From CAZVWV01 sp964631745 (GTDB lineage: Bacteria > Bdellovibrionota_C > UBA2361 > JBGSMV01): a stretch of 23,757 bases of DNA. This document shows positions 7,940 to 14,870 of the stretch, one piece after another. The DNA lies in the NCBI GenBank assembly GCA_964631745.1, contig CAZVWV010000047.1:1-23757 (forward strand), given 5' to 3'. The position numbers and the translations under genes are program-made. Positions within the stretch are counted from its first letter, which is position 1, and each line of letters opens with the position of its first letter. The notes under the pieces are model-generated. The model was not told the DNA's origin and searched no databases. It worked only from the letters and a program-made list of their open reading frames with translations.

Positions 7940-8294
7940 CCGTTACGGATGGTTATTGGGGGCAATAAGTGCAAAAGCCCTGGCCAAAGTGCAAGTGCGG
8001 CCCCCGGGGCACGAATATTATGGAGCGCAGGCGACTCGCCTGCCGATGCCACTAAGCGGCACTGCATGATAGGCCGACAGGCAGCAGTAAGTGTGAGCAA
8101 TTGCCAGAAACGTCATCTAACAGCCCTCTATAGGGCAGTGTTGCATAAACCTCTCAATCAGAAAGAGCGTAGCTCCTCGGTTCTTGCTCTTCGCTTAACA
8201 ACCAGGGACTCCAGGTCCTTTCGGGCATTTCCCACGACTACAATTTTACTTGGCTCTAATATTCCTGCTCTGCCCACTTTGAATCCCCAAGTGA
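7940..8294. other. Non-coding stretch with a short inverted repeat
   Basis: No convincing gene is present. A 116-residue plus-strand frame (7949-8299) is low-complexity Ser/Thr/Leu/Pro with no ribosome binding site. A perfect hairpin GCAGGCGA-C-TCGCCTGC lies at 8027-8043 within a GGAGCGCAGGC... context that resembles short intergenic repeats. CCCCGGGG is at about 8012-8019. On the minus strand (8155-8300) a frame of about 45 codons reads somewhat protein-like but has no start signal. Confidence 0.45.
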
Positions 8295-8591
8295 GATAAA
8301 TATTTTGAGCGATTCAAGCGAGAAAGGTCAAAATTGGACCTTTCTATTCGGCTACTCCTGCAAGATTCACCCAGTGCGCAACGAAATAAACCCTTACAGA
8401 AGACATATAATGAGCAGATCAAAATATTCTCTAAGAACTACGAACTTGCGACCAATATGGTCATTGTTCCGCACAAGGTAATAATAGTTCAAACGGTAGA
8501 TCCCGTGATGGCGCTGGTTATCGAGAACAAAAGCGTTGTCCAAATGAATCATATGCTATTTGAAATGATATGGGCATCTGTTAGCGAGTAG
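8295..8591 (+). pseudogene. C-terminal remnant of a TrmB-like transcriptional regulator
   Basis: The open frame after a TGA at 8292 encodes DKYFERFKRERSKLDLSIRL, then LLQDSP, and ends ALVIENKSVVQMNHMLFEM followed by IWASVSE. This follows the C-terminal part of bacterial TrmB-family regulators: a 'xxFxxxRxxxgIxxRxxxxDsPxA' stretch, then 'xxTNxxIxxxKVxIxxxxxPxxxxIEnKxxxxxxxxxFExxW'. The N-terminal winged helix, coiled coil and upstream domain (about 150 residues) are absent. A TTG at 8334 could in theory start an 85-residue peptide. I consider it a 5'-deleted gene, though the family assignment rests on pattern memory only. It ends 6 nt before the end of the tRNA-Thr gene. Confidence 0.5.
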
Positions 8592-8597
8592 ACCATA

Positions 8598-8670
8598 AGC
8601 CATCTACGTGAATCGAACACGTGACCCTCTCATTACGAATGAGATGCTCTACCAACTGAGCTAAGATGGC
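8598..8670 (-). tRNA. tRNA-Thr (anticodon CGT)
   Basis: The minus strand folds as a 73-nt cloverleaf: acceptor GCCATCT pairing with AGATGGC, D arm GCTC...GAGC, anticodon stem TCTCA/TGAGA with loop TTCGTAA (anticodon CGT, reading ACG), variable region GGGTC, and T arm ACGTG-TTCGATT-CACGT. The discriminator base is T. CCA is not encoded. It lies between two gene remnants. Confidence 0.95.
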
Positions 8671-8723
8671 CGATACTGTTCCAGAGCGTATATCTTATAC
8701 CGTATCGCGCACTCAAATTCAAT

Positions 8724-9096
8724 TTAGTTTGGGCTCGCGGATGTGCCCGAGGCTTGCCACTTCTGCCAGGTGTTATTCTTAACGTGGTAGATCTCCTGCG
8801 GCAGGCCGGTGTAGACGTTGTGCTGGTCAAAGTCTATGCGCTTACCGTTTAGGGTTTGGCCTTGCTTGATGGTTGCGATTTGGTTCGGAACTTTTGTTAG
8901 AATTAGTCTGAAATTTCTCTCCGCTAATCTGCAACTCTTCGGCGGCCATCCGGGCGCCGTCCAGTACCGCCTGGCCGTAGTTTGCAGCCAAAGAAGAGAG
9001 GGAGCCGATATAGCCCAGACGAAGGGGCGCAGGCTTAGACGGTTCTGCCCACACGAGCGGCGACAAAAACGCGTGCCATAGGGTCGCGATAGTCAT
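8724..9096 (-). pseudogene. Remnant of a branched-chain amino acid ABC substrate-binding protein, internally deleted
   Basis: From the ATG at 9096 the frame encodes a signal-peptide-like MTIATLWHAFLSPLVWAEPS and then the start of a LivK-type periplasmic binding protein: LRLGYIGSLSSLAANYGQAV, LDGARMAAEEL. About 65 residues in, this frame degenerates and stops near 8842. In a second minus-strand frame, from about 8890 to the stop at 8724, the C-terminal end of the same family is readable: TIKQGQTLNGKRIDFD, VYTGLPQEIYHVKNNTWQKW. About 250-300 residues of the middle are missing and the two ends are out of frame. The gene is therefore dead. It lies beside the tRNA-Thr and the long inverted repeat at 9115-9292. 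Confidence 0.7.
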
Positions 9097-9111
9097 GTAT
9101 TTTATCTGTAT

Positions 9112-9295
9112 TTTAACCTAGAAAGAGCAGTTGAATCGTAGCGAGGTGGCGGAGATGGCTGAAGATCTTGAAGTTTTCGACGGAATTGGCACGGAACCCT
9201 AGCACCGCTAGGGTGAGTACCAATTCCTAGAAAACTTCAAGAGATTCAGCCATCTCCGCCACCGTAGTAGATTCAACTGCTCTTTCTAGGTTTAA
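9112..9295. mobile_element. MITE-like long inverted repeat, 178-nt hairpin flanked by TTTAA direct repeats
   Basis: Positions 9115-9292 form an almost complete inverted repeat. Perfect stems of 23 (9115-9137/9270-9292), 19 (9145-9163/9245-9263), 12 (9167-9178/9230-9241), 8 (9182-9189/9220-9227) and 7 bp (9197-9203/9207-9213) are separated by internal loops of 7/6, 3/3, 3/2 and 7/6 nt and closed by the loop ACC. That is 69 paired bases with no GU pairs. TTTAA occurs as a direct repeat immediately outside CCTAG...CTAGG (9112-9116 and 9291-9295), which fits a target-site duplication. No reading frame of note lies inside. It may be a non-autonomous element or a structured RNA; the arrangement, not the function, is certain. 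Confidence 0.75.
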
Positions 9296-9453
9296 GCATG
9301 TTGGGAGCGCTCCTCACATCTTTGTGCCTTCGCCTGAGCGTAGCAGAGCCCTGATTATCCACACTTATGATTCGCATGCAAATTACCATATAGACACACC
9401 GGAATCTCACGGTTACATTCCAACTATTACGTCCGTATTGATGTGGAGGTTTT

Positions 9454-9882
9454 ATGGCGACTGAGAAGAGCGCCTTTACTAAACATATCGCCGAGGCTAT
9501 TTATAGCGAGGTTACCGAGGATATTCGGGTTTCTGTTGTGTCAGAGCCAATTATCGTTAACTCGGATCCGCTTAGAAATGTCTTCGCTTTCTCTTACACG
9601 GTCACAATAGAGAACCTCGGGCGTGAAACCTCACAGCTGCTTGAGCGGCATTGGATTATAAAATCAAATGGCACCCAGATCGCGGAAGTTGTTGGCCCCG
9701 GTGTAGTGGGGGAGCAGCCTGTGCTTGAGCCAGGTTCGAGTTTCCAGTATGCCAGTGGGGCTGTGATACAAGACCCGATCGGTTCTATGGAAGGGGCCTA
9801 CACCTTTCGCGCCGAGAGCGGGCGCTTTTTTAATGTGTTGATTCCTCGTTTCGAATTGTTGTTTCCGATCGTGTTACATTAG
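9454..9882 (+). CDS. apaG: ApaG-domain protein
   Basis: The 142-residue protein has the ApaG beta-sandwich pattern: FAFSYTVTIENLGRETSQLL followed by ERHWII, then VVGPGVVGEQPVLEPGSSF and QYASG, GSMEGAY and a C-terminal FNVLIPRFEL. ApaG was named from Co/Mg-resistance and Ap4A phenotypes in enterobacteria; its biochemical role is still unclear. Ribosome binding site GGAGG lies 6 nt before the ATG. The N-terminal 20 residues are slightly longer than usual. The last 53 nt overlap the convergent PqiC-like gene; because the ApaG C-terminus looks complete and normal, the overlap appears genuine. Confidence 0.92.
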   Translation: MATEKSAFTKHIAEAIYSEVTEDIRVSVVSEPIIVNSDPLRNVFAFSYTVTIENLGRETSQLLERHWIIKSNGTQIAEVVGPGVVGEQPVLEPGSSFQYASGAVIQDPIGSMEGAYTFRAESGRFFNVLIPRFELLFPIVLH

Positions 9883-10501
9883 TTCTGGCTGAATTAACAC
9901 TGGCCGAAATTACCCACTCCCGAACTTCGTTCAGTAGCTGCAATACGGCGGCATCGTAAGCGCTAACCGCGGCTTGGGCGTTGGGCTGTTCTACCGGAAC
10001 TTCAATCTGGCTTAGATGCGAGGCTAGGATCTCTCTTGTTGGCAAATCAAGAATCTCGAAGCGCGCTGATATAACAATTTTCCCGGGCTGCGCACTGGCG
10101 TCATGATACAGATCGTTTAGTTCAGTATTTAACAGATACTGTGCACGCGCGCCGGGCGAGGTGTGAGTCACCATCCTAAAAGCGCCAGAACATTCCAGGT
10201 CGCGGGTCAACATCTCAGCCAGCTGATCGGAAAAGGGCAGGGCCCAGCTCGAATATTTGTATGCCGCGCGAATGTTGGCGGACTTTGCAAATATTATATT
10301 GTTGCCGGTAATAAAGCTGGGGCCGCGTGGGCTCGCCACGATGATTCCGGGCCCGCCTGACTTAAGCGCCGCAGCGCAATTTAATTTGGAAAGAACATAT
10401 TTTGTCTGAACTTGTGGGGTGCGGGTAAGAAAGCTGCAACCGGCAATACACACCGCCAAAAGTAACAGAATTAAGAATTTGCAGTTATTATCGCGCCACA
10501 T
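9830..10501 (-). CDS. ABC-type transport auxiliary lipoprotein, PqiC/YmbA-like
   Basis: This is a 223-residue lipoprotein. It has a basic start, a hydrophobic run LILLLLAVC and lipobox IAGC (residues of about 19-22). The mature part has the auxiliary-component pattern of MCE transporters: YVLSKL, NIRAAYKYSSWALPFSDQLA, EMLTRDLECSGAFRMV, and YLLNTELNDLYHD. Such lipoproteins (PqiC-like) are thought to dock MCE tunnels at the outer membrane. It is the last gene of the rrf2-mla operon: its start overlaps the end of mlaD by 14 nt. No mlaC gene is present here, so this protein probably supplies the periplasmic or outer-membrane link. Confidence 0.82.
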   Translation of the reverse strand: MWRDNNCKFLILLLLAVCIAGCSFLTRTPQVQTKYVLSKLNCAAALKSGGPGIIVASPRGPSFITGNNIIFAKSANIRAAYKYSSWALPFSDQLAEMLTRDLECSGAFRMVTHTSPGARAQYLLNTELNDLYHDASAQPGKIVISARFEILDLPTREILASHLSQIEVPVEQPNAQAAVSAYDAAVLQLLNEVREWVISASVNSARTNVTRSETTIRNEESTH

Positions 10502-11324
10502 CTTCTTCTCCCGGACCCAGCGCCTCTTTATTAGGACCGAATATTAATTCAGCCGGATCGTCAAACTTTTCCATCGTGCCCCCAAATTTCTTTGAAGCCG
10601 CACCGGTTTCAGCGGCGATATTTTGCATGCTGCTTTCAAAAATCTGCGAGATGGAGTCGATCTTACTCGACAGAGTCGAAGTCACTCTCTGAATATCCCC
10701 TGTAATTTTTTGGAATTTCTCTAGTGCGGCGACAAAGTGTTCCTCGCCCTTCGCCAGCCGATCGGAGATGCTCCTAAGATTGGCGATAATTTCAGTGACC
10801 GCATTCTGATTCTCGTCGGAAAAGAAACGCGAAGCGCGCTCCACGAGCAGATTCGTATTTTGTAAAAGCTCAGGCAGGCTATTCTTGATGGCTTCCAGTC
10901 CGTTCGTGCCCTCTGGTATTACAGGAAAGTCTTCGTTTGGAGGCACCTGCAGTAGATACGGAGCCCCCTGACTGCTGCCAGTTAGATCGACGTTGGCCAA
11001 ACCGGTCAGCAAATTACGATTTATTACCGCGCGCGTGTCGGTCTTCACCGGCGTTCCGGACTTAAGTCTGACATTCACCTTTACAAGCTCTATATCTTTC
11101 TCCGAGATCTGCCAATCGCTGACCGAGCCCACTTTAATTCCGCGCATGGTCACGTCGCTGTCGGCCTGAAGTCCGCTCAATGAATGCTGCTTGAAATAGA
11201 TCGAGAAGTTGCGATATTCCCCGCGCTCGCTGTATTTTGAAAACCAAACGGCACAGGCAGCAATAGTCACAACCATGGCCACTACCACGACCCCCACCAA
11301 TGTGTAACGTGCCTCCGGTTCCAA
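10488..11324 (-). CDS. mlaD: MCE family lipid-binding protein (MlaD-like)
   Basis: The 278-residue protein has one N-terminal transmembrane anchor (LVGVVVVAMVVTIAACAVWF, residues of about 9-28) and a single MCE domain (about 38-120: FSIYFKQHSLSGLQADSDV, then TMRGIKVGSVSDW and LLTGLANVDL). A long periplasmic helical tail follows (about 130-260: LPELLQNTNLLVERASRFF, SKIDSISQIFESSMQNIA). MlaD proteins form hexameric rings that bind phospholipids and sit on the MlaFE ABC transporter. The tail resembles the long helices of tunnel-forming MCE proteins more than the short E. coli MlaD. The start lies 1 nt after the mlaF stop, so expression is coupled. Confidence 0.9.
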   Translation of the reverse strand: MEPEARYTLVGVVVVAMVVTIAACAVWFSKYSERGEYRNFSIYFKQHSLSGLQADSDVTMRGIKVGSVSDWQISEKDIELVKVNVRLKSGTPVKTDTRAVINRNLLTGLANVDLTGSSQGAPYLLQVPPNEDFPVIPEGTNGLEAIKNSLPELLQNTNLLVERASRFFSDENQNAVTEIIANLRSISDRLAKGEEHFVAALEKFQKITGDIQRVTSTLSSKIDSISQIFESSMQNIAAETGAASKKFGGTMEKFDDPAELIFGPNKEALGPGEEDVAR

Positions 11325-11325
11325 C

Positions 11326-12069
11326 CTAAGTTACCCTTGCCGAAAAATATGAGCTAATCCAGGGATGAGCTACCTTAGATACCGCATCAACCGTCCCATC
11401 CGCCAGAACCTTGCCTTCTCCTAGCACTATAGCTCTATCAACGATACCCCAGAGGGTATCTAAGTCATGGGTTACAATTATCACAGTCAGCCCCAAACTG
11501 TCACATAAGGTGCGAATAAGCTTATCAAAAGCGCGCGCGTTCACAGGGTCTAGCCCGGACGTCGGCTCGTCTAAGAATAGGACCTGCGGCTCAAGCGCCA
11601 GAGCGCGTGCCAGGGCGGCACGTTTCCGCATACCCCCTGAGAGCTCACTTGGCATCTTGTAGGCGGCCGAGGCCGGCAAGCCACTCAGGCCAAGTCGCAG
11701 AAATACCAACTCAGAGAGCAGCTTCTGCTTAAGGTGGGATTGTTCACGGAACGGGGTGGCGATGTTATCGAAGACACTAAGAGCCGAAAAAAGCGCGCCG
11801 TTTTGGAATAGAACGCCGAAGCGTTTTCTCAATTCGACTAGATCTTCTTGTGAAGACTGCCACACATTTAGCCCCAGCAAAGAGATGTTGCCGGATGTCG
11901 GCCGCAAAAGCCCAATAATTTCTTTCAACAGAACGGACTTGCCACATCCGCTGCCGCCGATTAAGGCCAGGACTTGCGGCCGTTCTATCTTAAAAGAGAT
12001 GCGCTCGTGCACGACGCTGTCGGCGAGCACGGTGCGAATATCTGCTACCTCCAAAAGAGTTTGGACCAC
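11326..12069 (-). CDS. mlaF: Lipid-transport ABC ATPase (MlaF-like)
   Basis: This is the ATPase of the MCE phospholipid transporter, 247 residues, cytoplasmic. Walker A is GGSGCGKS (38-45), followed by the Q-loop FQNGALFSALSVFDNIA, signature LSGGMRKR, Walker B VLFLDEPTSGLDP and the switch His in IIVTHDLDT. The 'FQNGALFxxLxVxxNIAxPxRE' segment is typical of the MlaF/MCE subgroup. The start codon is GTG at 12069, 1 nt past the stop of mlaE. It partners with the permease encoded just upstream. Confidence 0.93.
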   Translation of the reverse strand: MVQTLLEVADIRTVLADSVVHERISFKIERPQVLALIGGSGCGKSVLLKEIIGLLRPTSGNISLLGLNVWQSSQEDLVELRKRFGVLFQNGALFSALSVFDNIATPFREQSHLKQKLLSELVFLRLGLSGLPASAAYKMPSELSGGMRKRAALARALALEPQVLFLDEPTSGLDPVNARAFDKLIRTLCDSLGLTVIIVTHDLDTLWGIVDRAIVLGEGKVLADGTVDAVSKVAHPWISSYFSARVT

Positions 12070-12070
12070 T

Positions 12071-13186
12071 TTAAATCTTTAGCTCCACTAAAAGCACCGC
12101 GATAAAGGCGTTAAGTAAAATTACAGAGACGATGCTCTGCACCACGGTCGAGGTAGTGTGTAAACCAACGCTGCGCGCGTTGTCTTCTACGTTTAAACCC
12201 ATGCGGCAAGAGATTATGCCGATGAACATGGCAAATATTGGGGCTTTGCAAAGACCGACCAATAAAGTCTTAAGCCTCATAATTAGATCCAACCTTTCAA
12301 GAAAAGTAACCGGGCTGATGCCCAGATATAGATTGGCGATTATTCCACCCGCAAAAATTCCGACGACGTCCCCTACGAATACCAGAATCGGCAGGGCGAT
12401 GATAAGCGCTAAGACTCTCGGGACCACAAGCACATGCATGGGGGAGAGTCCTAGTGTAACTAGAGCATCCAGCTCTTCGTTAATTTTCATGATGCCGATC
12501 TGGGCTGTAAAGGCCGATCCGGATCGTCCGGCTACGAGGATGGCGGTAATGATTGGCGAGAGTTCGCGACACATCGCCAGTGCTAAGCCATCTACGACAA
12601 AAATATTGGCGCCATACTTCTCCATCTGGCTGGCGTACAAATAAGCGATCACTATTCCGATTAAACCAGTAACCAGCGCCACTATGGGGATGGCGTTCAC
12701 GCAAGCGGTTTCAAGATGCACGAAAGTTTCTTTAAGGCGAAAACGTTTGGGGTTAACCAGCTCTTCCCAGAAGGATATCAGCGTACGCCCTAAAAAGTTC
12801 AAGGTGTCTCGGATGATTGCTAGAAATTTGATGGCGCCCAGGCCAACTTCCTGGAGCAAGCTCTGATGTTTGCCCGGTGGCGGCAGTGGCTCTAAAAGAC
12901 GCTCTTTAACTAGATCTAGAATGTTCCTGTGCGAATCGGAGAAATTAATAAACGCAACCGACTTCGGAGCTGATAATTTTAGTAAGCCAAGCAGATGCAT
13001 GGCTCCGGCGGTATCTAAGCTGGTGAGTTGTGAGCCATCGACTACAATCTCTGTCGTAGCTTTTTCCGGCAGAGCGCTTCCGAATTCTGGAATGGTTTCC
13101 AGAGTGCCTAGTCGCCAGTCACCAAAAATTCCAATCGTAGTAGTCGGACCAGCGCTTTTATTGATTTCCCAAAATACTGGGGTCAT
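12071..13186 (-). CDS. mlaE: MlaE-type permease with an N-terminal STAS (MlaB-like) domain
   Basis: The 371-residue protein fuses two Mla functions. Residues 1-100 form a STAS-like domain (TIGIFGDWRLGTLETIP, IVVDGSQLTSLDTAGAMHLL, SVAFINFSD), corresponding to MlaB. Residues of about 140-371 are an MlaE permease: ETACVNAIPIVALVTGLIG, RELSPIITAILVAGRSGSAF and TAQIGIM, LGLSPMHVLVVPRVLAL, ending VILLNAFIAVLL. MlaE forms the membrane core of the MlaFEDB phospholipid transporter and MlaB stabilises MlaF. Fused STAS-MlaE forms are known in other phyla. The start codon overlaps the rrf2 stop by 4 nt (ATGA-type coupling). Confidence 0.92.
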   Translation of the reverse strand: MTPVFWEINKSAGPTTTIGIFGDWRLGTLETIPEFGSALPEKATTEIVVDGSQLTSLDTAGAMHLLGLLKLSAPKSVAFINFSDSHRNILDLVKERLLEPLPPPGKHQSLLQEVGLGAIKFLAIIRDTLNFLGRTLISFWEELVNPKRFRLKETFVHLETACVNAIPIVALVTGLIGIVIAYLYASQMEKYGANIFVVDGLALAMCRELSPIITAILVAGRSGSAFTAQIGIMKINEELDALVTLGLSPMHVLVVPRVLALIIALPILVFVGDVVGIFAGGIIANLYLGISPVTFLERLDLIMRLKTLLVGLCKAPIFAMFIGIISCRMGLNVEDNARSVGLHTTSTVVQSIVSVILLNAFIAVLLVELKI

Positions 13187-13647
13187 TGCTTCTCGTTAAT
13201 GTGCATCTTCAGGAGCTTGTTTACTTGAGTTTCTATATCATATTTGCTGCCCTTTGGTCTAAGGCTAGCCAAAGTGGTCTTGTGGGCCCATTTTAGAAAG
13301 GAGTTTCGGGCTTTTTTCCACTCCTGATGCAAGACGCAGGGTTTTGAGTCACTGCAAGCGCTCCATCCAAAAACGCAGCGGGGATGCAAATAGTCTTCGT
13401 CGATAGAGACAATTACATGCCAAATTCGAATCTTAGAGGGTGGTTTGGCTAGCGTAAATCCGCCGCCGTGCCCCTTAGTAGCTGTTAAGATACCTGAGAC
13501 CACTAGGCGGCGCAAAATTTTTGAGAGATAGGCGCGGGGAACATGCACGTCTTTTGATAGTTCGTTGGCCCGAATAGATCGCCGTCCAGCTTGCAGTGAA
13601 ATATAAGCCATTATCCTAAGGGCATATTCCGCACTCGTTGATAACAT
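13183..13647 (-). CDS. Rrf2-family transcriptional regulator with Fe-S cysteines
   Basis: This is a 154-residue winged-helix regulator. The start MLSTSAEYALRIMAYISLQ and the recognition region VPRAYLSKILRRLVVSGIL, TATKGHGGGFTLAKP are standard Rrf2. Three cysteines, C91-x6-C98-x5-C104, match the cluster ligands of IscR/NsrR-type sensors (C-x5/6-C-x5-C), so it probably binds a 2Fe-2S or 4Fe-4S cluster and may sense iron-sulphur status, NO or redox. It is the first gene of the mla operon (4-nt overlap with mlaE), implying autoregulation together with lipid transport. There is no strong ribosome binding site before the ATG at 13647. Calling it iscR or nsrR would go beyond the evidence. Confidence 0.9.
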   Translation of the reverse strand: MLSTSAEYALRIMAYISLQAGRRSIRANELSKDVHVPRAYLSKILRRLVVSGILTATKGHGGGFTLAKPPSKIRIWHVIVSIDEDYLHPRCVFGWSACSDSKPCVLHQEWKKARNSFLKWAHKTTLASLRPKGSKYDIETQVNKLLKMHINEKQ

Positions 13648-13725
13648 ATCTTAGTATTAGCATGCTGTTTGGGTGACTCTCAACTTTTTTTCTCTTGCGA
13701 CCGAATTAAATCTGCGTCATTAATC

Positions 13726-13745
13726 AATGGACTTGCATGTCCATT
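13726..13745. promoter_or_regulatory. Candidate operator: 20-bp imperfect palindrome in a divergent control region
   Basis: AATGGAC-TTGCAT-GTCCATT has 7-bp perfect arms around a TGCA core. It lies between the divergent rrf2-mla operon and the outer-membrane protein gene. GCATGC also occurs three times in the same region (13660-13665, 13750-13755, 13764-13769). These are candidate sites for the Rrf2 protein or another regulator; binding is inferred. Confidence 0.4.
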
Positions 13746-13796
13746 AAGAGCATGCAAAAGTCAGCATGCGTTTTTGAGATAAAGAAGGAGTCAATT

Positions 13797-14660
13797 ATGA
13801 ATAAACTACTCAGAATAGCTGGTTTTGTTGTGGTAGCCTTGGGTCTCTCCGTGGCCACCTCGGTTAGAGCAGAAGGACCGTTTGGTCAGATGATCTCGCC
13901 AGTATCAAACCCGGTGAACTTTGAAGACCCCAGAATTAACACTGAGGTTCGTCCTATTTTTGTGCACCATGTTATCGACGATAAATTCGTTACACAGGGT
14001 GGAGATGTAAATATTTACGCGCTTCAATTGCGAGTCGCTGCAACGGATCGATTAGCTATCATCGCCACTAAAGATGGTTTTGTTGATTTGAATCCAAACG
14101 CAGTGGTTCCTGAAGATACCGGACTTGCGAATATAGCAGCTGGTGTGAAGTACGCATTCTATATGGATCCCGCGGCTGGAATGATCGGAACCGCAGGTAT
14201 TCGATATGAAATTCCAACTGGAGACGAAGAGGTGTTGCAGGGTAACGGCGACGGAATCCTAAACACTTTCGGAAGTTTCGGTATGACCTGTGATCGTTTC
14301 AATATAATCGCCGGAACAGGACTTCGAATTCCTGCCGACGATGCTGACAGTATGTTTTGGGATTTCGATGCGCATATCGACACTAAGATCGATCGCGTAT
14401 CTCCATTGCTAGAACTAAACCTTGTGCACGTTCTTTCGGCTGGCAAGAGATTGCCTATCCCGGACGAAGGCCAAGATTTCTTTAATATTGGTTCTTCTGG
14501 CTCAGACGGCGAAACCATGCTAACTGCCGCTGCTGGTGCTAGAGTTGAGCTTGCTAAGGATGTATCGCTAGGTGCAGCCTATCAGTTCCCTCTAATTACC
14601 GGTGCTGGTACTCGTATCACCGATTGGAGGCTTACTGCGGATCTCATAGTATCCTTCTAA
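13797..14660 (+). CDS. Outer-membrane beta-barrel protein, 287 residues
   Basis: I choose the ATG at 13797, with AAGGAG 7 nt upstream, over an earlier in-frame ATG at 13737 that would add 20 residues before the signal peptide. The signal peptide is MNKLLRIAGFVVVALGLSVA and then TSVRAEG, with cleavage likely after VRA. The mature part is acidic and alternates strands with aromatic girdle residues: VNIYALQLRVAATDRLAIIA, AAGVKYAFYMD, GTAGIRYEIPTGD, WRLTADLIVSF. The final residue is Phe, as for Bam-inserted barrels. It resembles small 'transporter-like' outer-membrane proteins of unknown substrate. It is divergent from rrf2-mla and is followed by an intrinsic terminator, so it is probably monocistronic. 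Confidence 0.8.
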   Translation: MNKLLRIAGFVVVALGLSVATSVRAEGPFGQMISPVSNPVNFEDPRINTEVRPIFVHHVIDDKFVTQGGDVNIYALQLRVAATDRLAIIATKDGFVDLNPNAVVPEDTGLANIAAGVKYAFYMDPAAGMIGTAGIRYEIPTGDEEVLQGNGDGILNTFGSFGMTCDRFNIIAGTGLRIPADDADSMFWDFDAHIDTKIDRVSPLLELNLVHVLSAGKRLPIPDEGQDFFNIGSSGSDGETMLTAAAGARVELAKDVSLGAAYQFPLITGAGTRITDWRLTADLIVSF

Positions 14661-14690
14661 AAATACGAAAAGCCCTAATACAGGGTAACA

Positions 14691-14715
14691 GGGGCGCTCA
14701 TGCGCCCCTTTTTTT
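14691..14715 (+). terminator. Intrinsic terminator
   Basis: Stem GGGGCGC, loop TCAT, stem GCGCCCC, then seven T. It lies 30 nt after the stop of the 287-residue outer-membrane protein. Confidence 0.9.
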
Positions 14716-14870
14716 GTTGTATTTTGCGGGCTTTTTCTCTTTTAGGCCGATGTGTGTATACTTGCCACTACGAATTGCAGGCCTTTACTTAATCAGCATG
14801 ACGCCTGTCATATAAGCAATAGTGATAACAGCTTAAGGTCTCGTAGTTCGCATTTTGTAAGGAGAAAAAG

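Noticed and set aside
7949..8299. 116-residue plus-strand reading frame
   Set aside because: It has low-complexity composition and no ribosome binding site, it spans an intergenic hairpin, and it matches no family pattern.
8155..8300. Minus-strand frame of about 45 codons reading GILEPSKIVVVGNARKDL
   Set aside because: It reads somewhat protein-like but is too short, has no start signal and belongs to no family I can name.
8598..8605. AGCCATCT shared by the tRNA-Thr 3' end and a stem of the hairpin (9248-9255), as possible att sites
   Set aside because: Eight bases are too few, and the flanking sequence is not shared.
9115..9292. Long inverted repeat as an integron attC site or retron msd
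   Set aside because: The ends do not match the RYYYAAC/GTTRRRY core sites, and no integrase or reverse transcriptase gene is in the window.
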